A stretch of 64,000 bases of DNA from positions 186,001-250,000 of the forward strand of contig CALSLK010000006.1 of assembly GCA_943787175.1 (NCBI GenBank), written 5' to 3'. This document shows positions 45,311 to 53,937 of this stretch, one piece after another. Position numbers and translations under genes: made by a program. Below the pieces are notes generated by a model, which made no database searches, was not told the DNA's origin, and saw only the letters and a program-made list of their open reading frames with translations. Numbering within the stretch: the stretch's first letter is position 1; every line of letters begins with the position of its first letter. This stretch comes from an uncultured Alphaproteobacteria bacterium. GTDB lineage: Bacteria > Pseudomonadota > Alphaproteobacteria > SP197.

Positions 45311-46123
45311 TCAGGGCACGGGCAGGAAGCCTGCGTCGCCAAACGCCGTGGCGCCCTGTGGTCCAGCCAGCATGGCAAGGAACGCCATTGCGGCATCATG
45401 GTTGCCGCCTGCCACCTCTGCCGCGACATAGACAATCGGCATATGAAGCTCCCCCGGCACGGTTGCGATCACCGCCACATCGGGCGTGATCAGTGCGTCG
45501 GTCGCATAAACCATGCCTGCAGGTGCCTCACCACGGGCAACCAGGATCAGGGCACCGCGTACATCAGCCGTGCGGGCGGTACGTTCTTCCAGCGCCTGCC
45601 AGACACCGGCGCTCTCCAGCGCCTCTCGCGCATAAACCCCGGCCGGAACGTGCCCAGGGTCACCCAGCGCCAATCTGCCGTCCTCCCCCAGGGCGTTGAA
45701 CAGTGTTCGCGCCCAGTCAGCACCCTCCACAACCGCACTGCCTGCAGGCGCAATGACGACCAGACGGTTGGTCGCCACAACAACGGCACTGCCGGGAACC
45801 ATCAGGTCACGCTCCATGAGATAGTCGACCCAGACATTGTTGGCCGAAAGGTAGATATCGGCGGGCGCACCATGCTCGATCTGGCGGGCCAGCGAGGCGC
45901 TTGAGGCGTGGGAGACCACCACGGCAATTCCGGTTTCCTGTGTAAAGCCCGATGCTGCAGCCGCCACGGCTTCGACCGTGCTGGCAGCCGCAAACACAAC
46001 CAGACGGTCAACCTCGTCAGCATTTCCAGACGTGGCGACGCCGCAAACAAGCAGGGTCAGCGCGACTCGGCGAATCCGACTCAGCACGCCACGGATGCTC
46101 TGATGTATGGATTTCATTACCAT
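45311..46123 (-). CDS. ModA-like molybdate/oxyanion-binding protein
   Basis: 270 residues from ATG 46123 (GAGGA upstream). A signal peptide (RRVALTLLVCGVATSGNA) is followed by ModA fold features: LVVFAAASTVEAVAAAASGFTQETGIAVVVSHASSASLARQIEHGAPADIYLSANNVWVDYL and LALGDPGHVPAGVYAREALESAGVWQALE, matching the oxyanion pocket (A-A-S-S, A-x-P-A-G-x-Y). No modB or modC lies nearby, so it is an orphan binding protein. Divergent from a TetR-family regulator with a palindrome between them at 46212-46228. Molybdate or tungstate specificity cannot be told apart here. Confidence 0.85.
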   Translation of the reverse strand: MVMKSIHQSIRGVLSRIRRVALTLLVCGVATSGNADEVDRLVVFAAASTVEAVAAAASGFTQETGIAVVVSHASSASLARQIEHGAPADIYLSANNVWVDYLMERDLMVPGSAVVVATNRLVVIAPAGSAVVEGADWARTLFNALGEDGRLALGDPGHVPAGVYAREALESAGVWQALEERTARTADVRGALILVARGEAPAGMVYATDALITPDVAVIATVPGELHMPIVYVAAEVAGGNHDAAMAFLAMLAGPQGATAFGDAGFLPVP

Positions 46124-46211
46124 GGGTCATCCTCGCACAAATCCGATTTTGTACCCAATATCAAATAGTTGAGGTCATCAGGGCAGTCTGGACCCGGGCG
46201 CTGTCTTGCGC

Positions 46212-46228
46212 AGTGAACGCGGTTCACT
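46212..46228. promoter_or_regulatory. TetR-type palindromic operator candidate
   Basis: AGTGAAC-GCG-GTTCACT is a perfect 7-base inverted repeat with a three-base spacer. It lies in the 270-base gap between the ModA-like gene (minus) and the TetR-family gene (plus), which is the normal place for a TetR operator controlling both. Nothing else in this gap is as symmetrical. The gap otherwise holds a weak AT-rich stretch (46139-46172) that may contain the ModA-side promoter. Confidence 0.6.
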
Positions 46229-46393
46229 AGAATATCGCCCGGACGGCAGCAGGCCTTTGAAGCCTGCGCCAGGGGACCAGAGCCCGATCGGAGCATGTCT
46301 AAGCGACATGACCTGTGAATCGGCTTCTGAATTGATGTCAGGGCAAGTATTGCGTTTCCCCGGGAAACGTTCCTGCCCTGGGGGGATAACACC

Positions 46394-47083
46394 GTGGCAC
46401 GTGCAGCACTCTCGGCTGACCGTATCGTGACGACCGCTGAAGCGTTAATCCGCGACACCGGATCGACCGACTGGACCGTGCGCAAGCTGTGCAAGCTGTG
46501 CAAGCAGCTGGAATGCGCACCGGGCGCGATCTATCGCTATTTTCCCGGCGGGGTCGATGCCATCGGCGCGGAAATCCGCAGCCGCCATCTGGCTGACCTC
46601 GGCATCCTGCTGGCCCATGTCGAACAGGACCGCGAGGCCGAGGGTCTGGCCAGCCTGCCCTTTGACAGCATGGCCGGCTGCCTGTCGCGCCGCTGCCGCT
46701 ACTACCTGCAATTTTCCCGCGAACAGGGCGAGGTCTATCGCTCGCTCTACGCCTACAACGCCAGCAACCGGGGTGATCAGGCTTCGGGGCTCGCAGCCGA
46801 AATCCTGGTGCACCGACCAGCCGAACTGATCCGCCTGGCTGCCAGCAACCGCGAACTCAACCGTCCCAGTATCGGCACCTTCGATTCGGAACAGCTGGGC
46901 CTGTTGATCTGGGCGCGCCTGCACGGCCATGCCGACCTGGTGCTGTCGGGCCTGGCCGACGATCGCCTGCAGGAACTCGATGACCGCTTGCTGATCGACA
47001 TTCTGGCCCTTGCCGGTTTCAAGGTGGCCGACCGCCCTGCCGGTCTGGAAGCTGCCGCACGCTCAGCCCGTCTGGCCAAATAG
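46394..47083 (+). CDS. TetR-family transcriptional regulator
   Basis: 229 residues from GTG 46394. The N-terminal helix-turn-helix is ADRIVTTAEALIRDTGSTDWTVRKLCKLCKQLECAPGAIYRYFPGG, with a tandem KLC-KLC: the bases AAGCTGTGC occur twice in a row at about 46485-46502. In TetR proteins the consensus at this spot is RKLAKQLGVSPGALYRYF, so three residues have been added to the recognition region. The C-terminal ligand domain is of the TetR_C33-like type. A palindrome at 46212-46228 is a likely operator. Target and ligand unknown. Confidence 0.85.
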   Translation: MARAALSADRIVTTAEALIRDTGSTDWTVRKLCKLCKQLECAPGAIYRYFPGGVDAIGAEIRSRHLADLGILLAHVEQDREAEGLASLPFDSMAGCLSRRCRYYLQFSREQGEVYRSLYAYNASNRGDQASGLAAEILVHRPAELIRLAASNRELNRPSIGTFDSEQLGLLIWARLHGHADLVLSGLADDRLQELDDRLLIDILALAGFKVADRPAGLEAAARSARLAK

Positions 47084-47305
47084 CCAACAACAACGTCATC
47101 CCGGCCAACGCAGCACAAAGCCGGGATCTCGATCGCTCGGCGCCTGCCTGTCGAGGCCCGGGATTGGCGCGGCTGATGCCGGATGTTCGGGAAGACACGC
47201 CTTGGTGGTGTTGAGGACGGACTTGTAAGCTCCACCATTGCGCCTCTGGCTCACAGCGCCTGGGCCCTGTAACTAGAGCATCAGCAACGATCCAACCGAA
47301 GGGAG

Positions 47306-47935
47306 ATGACCTCGATGCCTGCATCCCACACCATCGCGTCGGTCACCGAACTCGAAGCGCTTTATGGCGAACCGGTCAAGACCTCGCTGATCAAGGAACT
47401 CGACCACATTTCGGATCACTATGGGGCCTTCATCGAAGCGGCTCCGTTCTGTGTCGTGGCAAGCTGTGGCCCCGGCGGCCTGGATTGCTCTCCGCGCGGC
47501 GATCCCGCTGGCTTTGTGCGCATAGCCGATTCCAAAACCGTCATGCTTCCCGACCGGCGCGGCAACAACCGCCTTGATACCCTGCGGAACCTGGTCGTCG
47601 ATCCACGCATTTCCCTGCTGTTCCTCATTCCCGGCGTCGGCGAAACAATGCGCATCAACGGCCGCGCCGTTATCTCGACCGATCCCGAACTTGCCTCCGG
47701 TTTCACCATGCAGGGCAAGGCGCCAGCCAGCGTGATCGTGGTGACGGTCGATAGCGTCTATTTCCAGTGCCAGAAAGCGCTCGCCCGGTCGCGCCTGTGG
47801 GAGCCCGATGCCCGCATCGACCGCACAACCCTGCCCACTGCAGGCCAGATGGCCCAGGCCCTGTCGCCGGAACCCTTCGACGGCGCGGCCTATGACGCCG
47901 AGTATCCAGAACGCATGAAAAAGACGATGTACTGA
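47306..47935 (+). CDS. PPOX-type FMN-binding flavoprotein (MSMEG_1061-like)
   Basis: 209 residues; ATG 47306 or 47315. A pyridoxamine 5'-phosphate oxidase-like split barrel: FIEAAPFCVVASCGPGGLDCSPRGDPAGFVRIADSKTVMLPDRRGNNRLDTLRNLVVDPRISLLFLIPGVGETMRINGRA. The pattern D-x-S-P-R-G-D and R-x-x-N-R-x-D-(T/S) is typical of the FMN-binding MSMEG_1061-type group of unknown substrate. Follows the TetR gene by about 220 bases. The C-terminus ends Y-D-A-E-Y-P-E-R, typical of the same group. Confidence 0.85.
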   Translation: MTSMPASHTIASVTELEALYGEPVKTSLIKELDHISDHYGAFIEAAPFCVVASCGPGGLDCSPRGDPAGFVRIADSKTVMLPDRRGNNRLDTLRNLVVDPRISLLFLIPGVGETMRINGRAVISTDPELASGFTMQGKAPASVIVVTVDSVYFQCQKALARSRLWEPDARIDRTTLPTAGQMAQALSPEPFDGAAYDAEYPERMKKTMY

Positions 47936-47962
47936 GGGCTTCCCGGCTTCGCCCAGGCCTGA

Positions 47963-48664
47963 TCAGACCTGTGCCTGAATGACATCATTGAGAATGGACC
48001 GCAGAGCCTCCGGCTTCTCGAGAGGCACATAGTGGCCACAGTCTGGAATGACGTGAAGGCTGCCATGTCTGGCAGAGGCAACAATTTCCGTGCTCGTCTT
48101 TAACCCGGGCGCCAGATCCTCTTCTCCGGTGATCACAGTGATCGGGATCTGACACGCGGCAACCAGACGGTCACGGCTTTGCCGGCGATGGAATGCCGTG
48201 ATGCCGCACGCAAGACCCCCGGCATGCTGCCGAAGTGCAGCACGCCTTGCTGCCGCAACGATCTCCGGGTGCGCCGAACGAGAAAACAGGGGTGCCCAAT
48301 AGCGCGTCCAGGCGCCTGCAGCTCCCTCTGTTTCCAGCAGCTCGAGAGCCTGGGCGTGGAGCTCAGGGTCAGGATCATGTCTGGCCTTGGTTCCGATCAG
48401 CACCAGTGCGGCTAAGCGTTGCGGGGCAGCGGCTGCCACCTCAAGGGCACAGGACCCACCGACCGAGCAGCCCACGACAATCAGTCGCTCGCTTGTGGTT
48501 TGTTTGAGGGCTTCGATTGCCCATGATTCAACTGTGTCGCCCAGGCCATAGAGCGTCGGCGCACAGGTCGATATCCCGGCGATGTCCATGTGCCCTGCCC
48601 ACATCGACCCATCAAGCGGGAGAGCGTGCAGGAACAGCAATCCGGGTTTCGACCGATGGGACAT
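47963..48664 (-). CDS. Alpha/beta hydrolase
   Basis: 233 residues from ATG 48664 (AGGG upstream). Nucleophile elbow VVGCSVGGSCALE (G-C-S-V-G), oxyanion region FLHALPLDGSMWAGHM, acid residue in ITVITGEEDLAPG and the catalytic His in VIPDCGHYVPLEKPEALR. This is the fold of 3-oxoadipate enol-lactonase, esterases and related hydrolases; a substrate cannot be assigned. It is on the same strand as the cupin and two dioxygenase genes (48.7-51 kb) and 41 bases downstream of the cupin, so it may be part of their operon. Confidence 0.85.
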   Translation of the reverse strand: MSHRSKPGLLFLHALPLDGSMWAGHMDIAGISTCAPTLYGLGDTVESWAIEALKQTTSERLIVVGCSVGGSCALEVAAAAPQRLAALVLIGTKARHDPDPELHAQALELLETEGAAGAWTRYWAPLFSRSAHPEIVAAARRAALRQHAGGLACGITAFHRRQSRDRLVAACQIPITVITGEEDLAPGLKTSTEIVASARHGSLHVIPDCGHYVPLEKPEALRSILNDVIQAQV

Positions 48665-48705
48665 GGAGTCGTCCCTGCGTTCCGGATTGTACGTTTTGGA
48701 ACGCA

Positions 48706-49056
48706 TTACATGCCGTGGATATCGCGCCAGTTGACCGGGTGCACAACGATGACCGCCTTGGCGTATTGCGCGCGGTAGATCATCCAGCTTCCGTTGGGCA
48801 GCCAGATACCATCGCCGGGCTCCATGTCGAACGTGCCCTCTTTGGTTTCCAGGTTCAGCTTGCCTTCGAGGATGTAAATGTATTCGTCATATAGGACGGT
48901 CCATTCCATCTCGCAGTTCTCGAAGGTTCCAACCGATGTACCAAAGGTGTCGCTTTCGTTCTTGGAGACATCACGCGCGACGGTGATCTTGCCGGGCGGC
49001 CCGCCGATCTGCTCGAACACGCGGTCCCCGGGTTTGACGTAACGAATGCCGGATAT
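48706..49056 (-). CDS. Cupin-domain protein, apparent ATA start codon
   Basis: About 116 residues. A beta-barrel with TVLYDEYIYILEGKLNLETKEGTFDMEPGDGIWLPNGSWMIYRAQYAKAVIVVHPVNW: a double-stranded cupin whose metal site is degenerate (few His). AAGGAG lies eight bases before an ATA at 49056, where ATG would be expected; no ATG, GTG or TTG sits near, and the long upstream open frame overlaps the next gene. So ATA is either a rare start or a mutation or misread ATG. A probable partner in the catabolic operon of the two dioxygenases upstream. Confidence 0.65.
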   Translation of the reverse strand: MSGIRYVKPGDRVFEQIGGPPGKITVARDVSKNESDTFGTSVGTFENCEMEWTVLYDEYIYILEGKLNLETKEGTFDMEPGDGIWLPNGSWMIYRAQYAKAVIVVHPVNWRDIHGM

Positions 49057-49072
49057 GGCGTTGTCTCCTTGT

Positions 49073-50020
49073 TCAGGTTTCCAGTTTTGGTTGGCGCGAC
49101 AAGGCGGCAACGCGCTCACCTTCGCGTTTCGGCGTGGGCACGGCTTCGACATCACCAATGCGAATGAGCGTGTTGTTGGCTGACCGGTCGTCGAGCTCGG
49201 CGCGTGACCGCATGGGCGGCCCGTCATAACCGGGCTCGAACACGCGGTGGGGATCATCGCCGTTATGGAATCCCAGATAAGGCCCGCCAAAGTCATAGCC
49301 GATCAGCCGGCGCAAACTCTCAGGATAGTCCCTGGCGACTTCGGGCGGATTGGCCAGATACTGATTCTCCTCCTGGCGCAGCCAGCTAAGGCTGTACTGC
49401 AGCGCCATGCCGGTACGCATCGTGTTGGAATTGTTATCGCCGCCGCCATGCCAGGTGCCACCCAGATAGAACAGCACGGACCCCGCAGGCATCGCCGCAT
49501 TCACCACTTCATCAGCGAAGGGCGCGCGATCATGCTCCCAGACATGGCTGCCGGGCACGATTTGCGTACCGCCATTTTCCGCCGTGAAGTCGGAAAGCGC
49601 CCACATGGCCGGCATGATCATCGGCGGGCAGGGATGGCGGAACGGATAAATTCCGCCGTCCCTGTGCAGGTCCTGTGCCTTTGCACCGGGTTCGAGATGC
49701 ATGATGCCGGTGAAGTTGAGTTGGTAGTTGCAGGCATTGGGAAGCAGCGTGGCATCACACAGGGCCATGACGATGGGGTGGATGACGAGTTCACGGGCAG
49801 CGGGCGAGCGGGCAAGGACACGCCCAAGACGTTTGGTGCGCGGTCCCAGGAACTCGTCATGACCAAAGGGTGCGGCCTCGATATCGGACGCCAGTTCTGC
49901 AGACACCTTCGCAGCCTGATCGACCGCGAGTTCCTCAATGATGAGATAACCCTGCTCCATCAGCGCCGCATGAAGCACCTCGGGTGACGTATCAGGAGCG
50001 TGGCTGTTGAGCGTGGTCAT
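49073..50020 (-). CDS. Phytanoyl-CoA dioxygenase family (Fe(II)/2-oxoglutarate), copy A
   Basis: 315 residues. The Fe ligands are visible: HxD in KAQDLHRDGGIYPFRHPCPP and the distal His in FYLGGTWHGGGDNNSNTMRTGMALQYSLSWLRQEEN, with the 2-oxoglutarate-binding Arg in TMRTG. PhyH enzymes hydroxylate a C-H bond with decarboxylation of 2-oxoglutarate. It shares the C-terminal landmarks WLRQEEN and GYDFGGP.LGF..GDDPHR with copy B next door. Tandem duplication is likely. Substrate unknown. Confidence 0.88.
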   Translation of the reverse strand: MTTLNSHAPDTSPEVLHAALMEQGYLIIEELAVDQAAKVSAELASDIEAAPFGHDEFLGPRTKRLGRVLARSPAARELVIHPIVMALCDATLLPNACNYQLNFTGIMHLEPGAKAQDLHRDGGIYPFRHPCPPMIMPAMWALSDFTAENGGTQIVPGSHVWEHDRAPFADEVVNAAMPAGSVLFYLGGTWHGGGDNNSNTMRTGMALQYSLSWLRQEENQYLANPPEVARDYPESLRRLIGYDFGGPYLGFHNGDDPHRVFEPGYDGPPMRSRAELDDRSANNTLIRIGDVEAVPTPKREGERVAALSRQPKLET

Positions 50021-50032
50021 TGGTTTCGTCCC

Positions 50033-50977
50033 TTAGTTCATATCCGCGACAGAATTGTAGGGGAGTTTTTCGGCGACTTCGGATTCCGGCGGCGTCGGCA
50101 CCGGCTCGATGTCACCCCAATGGAGGCGCTGCAGCTTTGCTGCCCGCTCGTTCAGTTCAGGATAGGTGTGGCAACGTTCGCTCAAGGGCGTGTCCTCGAT
50201 CAGGCGATGGGGGTCATCGCCATGGACAAATCCGCAGAACGGTCCGCCAAAGTCATAACCGGCCAGCCGTGCCAGCCTGTCGGGCAGGGTTTTTGCCATC
50301 TCCGGGGGAACGGCCAGATGCAGATTCTCCTCCTGGCGCAGCCAGCCCAGGCTGTACTGCACAGAGATTCCAGTGCGTTTCGTGTTCGAAACGTTGGCGC
50401 CACCACCGTGGATCAAACCGCCCTGATAGAGCAGAATCGAGCCCGCCGGCATTTCGGCATAGACGATTTCATCCGGGCGCGCCTTGCGTCCATGCTCCCA
50501 GAGATGGCTGCCTGGAACAATCTGGGTGCCGCCATTCGCGTGCGTGAATTCTGTCCCGGCCCACATGGTCGCCAGAATGGCAGGCGGGCAGGGGTGGCGG
50601 AACGGATACATGTCCCCGTCACGATGGATGTGCTGGGCCACGGTGCCGGGCTCAAGATGCATGATGCCGGTGTAGTTCACCTGATAGCTGACACAATTTG
50701 GCAAAAGGATGCGGTCACACAGCGCCATCACGGTGTCATGAATGATCAGGTGATGGGCAGCGTCTGACTTGCCCACCAGACCTTCGACATTCTTGGCATG
50801 CTCTCCGGCGAAGTTGCCGGGACCAAAAGGCGCGGATTCGATGTAATCGTCCAGTTCGGCCTTGGCGCGGGCCACCAGATCAGGCGCCAGATTCTCGATC
50901 ACCAGGCAGCCGTCTGCCTCGAGGATGGCACACATCGCATCGAGCGACGTGCCGGGATCAACCTTTTGAAGTTTCAT
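50033..50977 (-). CDS. Phytanoyl-CoA dioxygenase family, copy B
   Basis: 314 residues, 12 bases from copy A on the same strand. Fe ligands: HIHRDGDMYPFRHPCPP and LLYQGGLIHGGGANVSNTKRTGISVQYSLGWLRQEEN, with Arg in TKRTG. The C-terminal half is close to copy A (YDFGGPFCGFVHGDDPHRLIE), while the N-terminal half differs more. Divergent from the homocysteine methyltransferase gene at 51136, with 158 bases between. The two copies plus the cupin and hydrolase make a plus-minus pair of possible catabolic operons. Confidence 0.88.
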   Translation of the reverse strand: MKLQKVDPGTSLDAMCAILEADGCLVIENLAPDLVARAKAELDDYIESAPFGPGNFAGEHAKNVEGLVGKSDAAHHLIIHDTVMALCDRILLPNCVSYQVNYTGIMHLEPGTVAQHIHRDGDMYPFRHPCPPAILATMWAGTEFTHANGGTQIVPGSHLWEHGRKARPDEIVYAEMPAGSILLYQGGLIHGGGANVSNTKRTGISVQYSLGWLRQEENLHLAVPPEMAKTLPDRLARLAGYDFGGPFCGFVHGDDPHRLIEDTPLSERCHTYPELNERAAKLQRLHWGDIEPVPTPPESEVAEKLPYNSVADMN

Positions 50978-51135
50978 AGCGTGAACCTTTGACTAGCCTG
51001 TGACGACCTTAGCGCGGCGAATCCGAGCCGAACAGACTCCTTCCACAATCCCGATTTGCCTGTAATAGTCTCAACTGTCGGAATTCCTTTGGGGGGAAGG
51101 CCGGTTGGGGCAGTGCTTTTTGGGGAAGCAGTGAG

Positions 51136-52122
51136 ATGATTCTGCAGGACAAGCTCGATTCGGGAGCCGTCATCATTCTTGATGGCGCCACAGGCAGCGA
51201 GATCAGCCGTCTGGGTGGCGAGATGAGCGGCACCGCCTGGTGTGCGTTGGCCAACATGACCCACCCAAACACCGTGCGCCTGGTGCATGAAGAATACATC
51301 CGCGCCGGCGCCGATGTGATCACCGCCAACACCTTTGCTACCTGCCGCCATGTGCTGGCCGGGGCGGGCCTGGAAGATCAGACCGTGGCGATCAACACGC
51401 GCGCGGTCGAATTGGCGCGCCAGGCGCGTGACAATGTTGCGGCCAGCCGTCCCGTGGCCGTGGCAGGCTCCATGTCCAACATGACGGCCTGGATTGAAGG
51501 CACCGTCAGCCCGGATCCCGAATTTTTCCCCACGCCAAAACAGGAAGCCGCCAACCAGCGAGAGATGGCCGATGCCCTGGCGCAAGCCGGCGCCGACCTC
51601 CTGATTCTCGAGATGATGCGCGATATCGAGCGTGCCAGCCTGTGCCTGGAAGCCGCCGTTGCCACGGGCCTGCCGGTCTGGGTCGGACTGAGCTGCAGCG
51701 TCACAGCCGACGGACATGTGGTTGGCTGGGATCCCGCCCAGGAGGAACCGCACAATATTTCAGACGATCACGCACATAAGGAAGCGCTTGCCCTGACCGA
51801 CATCATCGAGGCTCTCAAGGCGGTCGGCGGTGATGTCTTTGGCATCATGCACAGCACGATCGAGGCGACGCAGCCGGGCCTTGATGTCCTGTTCAGTAAT
51901 TGGGACGGCCCCGTTATGGCCTACCCGGAAACGTTGCGCCCTGATCGCAGGAATGGTGAGCCGAACCCGAGCGCAACGCCCGCCGAGTTCGCCGTTGCGT
52001 GTCAGAGCTACGTTGAATCGGGCGTCCAGATCATCGGCGGCTGTTGCGGCACCACGATCGAGCACATCCGCGCCATGGTCGATGCCCTGCCCAAGAGAGT
52101 CGGAGAGCGGACGTCAGCCTGA
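51136..52122 (+). CDS. Homocysteine S-methyltransferase family protein
   Basis: 328 residues, ATG 51136. The TIM barrel begins DGATGSEISRLGGEMSGTAWCA and has a zinc-binding cysteine site at the end: CCGTTIEHIRAM, with a first Cys near 210 (WVGLSCSVTADG), the G-(L/C)-C and GG-C-C pattern of the family. Methyl donors in the family include S-methylmethionine or betaine. A nearby quaternary-amine-type enzyme set at 59-63 kb fits a betaine-like donor, but this is speculation. No riboswitch was recognised in the 158-base upstream gap. Confidence 0.9.
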   Translation: MILQDKLDSGAVIILDGATGSEISRLGGEMSGTAWCALANMTHPNTVRLVHEEYIRAGADVITANTFATCRHVLAGAGLEDQTVAINTRAVELARQARDNVAASRPVAVAGSMSNMTAWIEGTVSPDPEFFPTPKQEAANQREMADALAQAGADLLILEMMRDIERASLCLEAAVATGLPVWVGLSCSVTADGHVVGWDPAQEEPHNISDDHAHKEALALTDIIEALKAVGGDVFGIMHSTIEATQPGLDVLFSNWDGPVMAYPETLRPDRRNGEPNPSATPAEFAVACQSYVESGVQIIGGCCGTTIEHIRAMVDALPKRVGERTSA

Positions 52123-52258
52123 GTTTGTCGCGGTATGTGCAGGCCGCAGGGCTGGCAATGGCCGGGCAACGCGGGCATGCTTTGGTGCAGGGGTTAAACC
52201 ACATCTGGAACGCTGCAGTACGCTGGTCTGCAGGGTTCGCCAAAACTGGAACACCGTT

Positions 52259-52537
52259 ATGCTCAGGCTGCCGATTTGTCGTGCCTTGTTCGCTCGGCTG
52301 AGCGCTGCTCTTGTGATCGGACTGCTGATTCTGGCTGGCGCAAGTCAGCCGCAAGCAGATCAGAATGATGCGGTCCTTACCCTGATTCTCGCAGACTCTC
52401 TGGCCCCGATCCACGTCACGCCGGGCGCTGATGGCGCCAACCATCTGGTTTATGAACTGGTCGTCACCAACATCACCGGCGGTCTGGTGACCCTGCGCGC
52501 GGTCGTGTCTGACGTCAGCGCCTTTGGGACAGATTGA
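52259..52537 (+). pseudogene. Exported protein truncated by the IS element
   Basis: Starts ATG 52259 (MLRLPICRALFARLSAALVIGLLILAGASQPQA, signal peptide), then LTLILADSLAPIHVTPGADGANHLVYELVVTNITGGLVTLRAVVSDV, a short beta-domain found at the N-terminus of larger exported proteins, including M23-type peptidases. The frame ends in the IS left terminal repeat (stop at 52535-52537). The sequence after the IS (53992 on) does not continue this protein, so the rest has been lost, not just interrupted. Confidence 0.65.
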
Positions 52538-52591
52538 GTGGTTTTCATAAGGGAGTTTTCTGGCTCATCGTAGTGACCGTAGGGAACGAAG

Positions 52592-52966
52592 ATGAGGCAG
52601 AAAACCATGAGCAAGAGCGCCCCGGCAGAACAGGCCATCCGCGACATTCGGCGCAAGACGCGCAAGCGTTATTCGGCTGAGGAGAAGATCCGGATTGTGT
52701 TATCGGGCCTGCGCGGCGAGGAGAGCATCGCGGCTTTATGTCGCCATGAAGGCATCGCCGAGGGTCTTTATTACAGTTGGTCCAAGGAGTTCCTGGAGGC
52801 TGGCAAGAAGCGCCTTGCCGGCGACACGGCGCGTCAGGCCAGCAGTCCCGAGGTTAAGACACTGCGTGTCGAAGCCCGCGATCTCAAGGAGGCGCTGGCC
52901 GAACAGATACTGGAGAACCGGTTACTCAAAAAAAGCATGATCGGGGATGGGGGAGACGAGGAATGA
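52592..52966 (+). CDS. IS3-family transposase OrfA
   Basis: 124 residues, with possible start at 52607. A helix-turn-helix DNA-binding N-terminus: RKRYSAEEKIRIVLSGLRGEESIAALCRHEGIAEGLYYSWSKEFLEAGKKRL, followed by a leucine-rich coiled coil (LRVEARDLKEALAEQILENRLLKKS). It ends overlapping orfB (ATGA at 52963). It is intact and so the element may be active. Confidence 0.93.
   Translation: MRQKTMSKSAPAEQAIRDIRRKTRKRYSAEEKIRIVLSGLRGEESIAALCRHEGIAEGLYYSWSKEFLEAGKKRLAGDTARQASSPEVKTLRVEARDLKEALAEQILENRLLKKSMIGDGGDEE
52928..52935 (+). other. Probable -1 ribosomal slip site in the IS
   Basis: Seven A followed by G (A AAA AAG) near the end of orfA. OrfB is in the -1 frame relative to orfA, and the -1 frame is open from here through the orfB start (reading KKHDRGWGRRG before MRYPAS). 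This is the way IS3-family elements make the full OrfAB transposase. Confidence 0.65.
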
Positions 52967-53937
52967 GATATCCCGCATCTGAGAAACTGGAAATCATCAG
53001 GCTGGTCGAAGGCTCTCATCTACCGGTCCGGCGGACGTTGGATAAGCTGGGCATCCCGAGCACGACGTTTTACCGGTGGTACGACCGGTATCGAGGTGGA
53101 GGCGGCCTTGATGACCGCACCAGTGGCCCCGGTCGGGTGTGGAACCGCATCCCCGACGATGTGCGCCAGCAGATCGTGGAGATGGCCCTGGATGAGCCGG
53201 AACTATCGTCCAGGGAACTGGCCGTGAGGTTCACTGACACGAGACGCTATTTTGTCTCAGAAGCGTCTGTCTACCGGCTGCTCAAGGCCCACGACCTGAT
53301 CACCAGCCCGGCCTTCATCGTCATCAAGGCAGCGAATGAGTTCAAGGACAAGACCTCAGCTCCGAACCAGCTCTGGCAGACCGACTTCACCTACTTCAAG
53401 GTCATCGGATGGGGATGGTTCTATCTGTCGACCATTCTCGACGACTACTCGCGCTACATCATCGCCTGGAAGCTGTGCACCACCATGAAGGCGGGCGATG
53501 TGACCCAGACACTGGAACTCGCGTTGGAAGCATCAGGCTGCGACCAGGCCGAGGTCATCCATAAACCCCGGCTGCTCAGCGATAATGGTTCGTCCTATAT
53601 ATCCGGCGATCTGGCCGAATGGCTTGAAGGCCAGGGTATGGAGCACGTTCGCGGTGCACCCTATCACCCGCAGACCCAGGGTAAGATCGAGCGTTGGCAT
53701 CAGACGCTCAAGAACCGGATCTTGCTGGAAAACTACTATCTGCAGGGCGATCTCGAAAACCAGATCGGCACCTTCGTGGATTATTACAACAACCATCGCT
53801 ACCACGAGAGCATTGGCAACGTCACACCATCGGATGCTTACTTCGGGCGCCACACAGCCATCATCGAAAAGAGGGAAAAGATCAAAAAACTCACCATCCA
53901 AACCCGCCGCTTGAACCATCAACAACAAGCGGCTTAA
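52963..53937 (+). CDS. IS3-family transposase OrfB (DDE integrase core)
   Basis: 324 residues. DDE catalytic residues: Asp in LWQTDFTYFKVIGWGWFYLSTILDDYSRYIIAW, Asp in LLSDNGSSYISGDLA and Glu in GKIERWHQTLKNRILLENYY. The N-terminus has a helix-turn-helix (VRRTLDKLGIPSTTFYRWYDRYR). Together with orfA it can be made as a fusion by a -1 slip at 52928-52935. Complete, with no stop or frameshift. Confidence 0.95.
   Translation: MRYPASEKLEIIRLVEGSHLPVRRTLDKLGIPSTTFYRWYDRYRGGGGLDDRTSGPGRVWNRIPDDVRQQIVEMALDEPELSSRELAVRFTDTRRYFVSEASVYRLLKAHDLITSPAFIVIKAANEFKDKTSAPNQLWQTDFTYFKVIGWGWFYLSTILDDYSRYIIAWKLCTTMKAGDVTQTLELALEASGCDQAEVIHKPRLLSDNGSSYISGDLAEWLEGQGMEHVRGAPYHPQTQGKIERWHQTLKNRILLENYYLQGDLENQIGTFVDYYNNHRYHESIGNVTPSDAYFGRHTAIIEKREKIKKLTIQTRRLNHQQQAA

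Noticed and set aside
47084-47305. Repeat fragments with GTCATCCCGGCC near the TetR gene
   Set aside because: Only short, diverged similarity to the dispersed palindromic repeat; not enough to define an element.
50978-51135. SAM or other riboswitch ahead of the homocysteine methyltransferase gene
   Set aside because: No recognisable SAM-I, SAM-II or cobalamin-type core in the gap.
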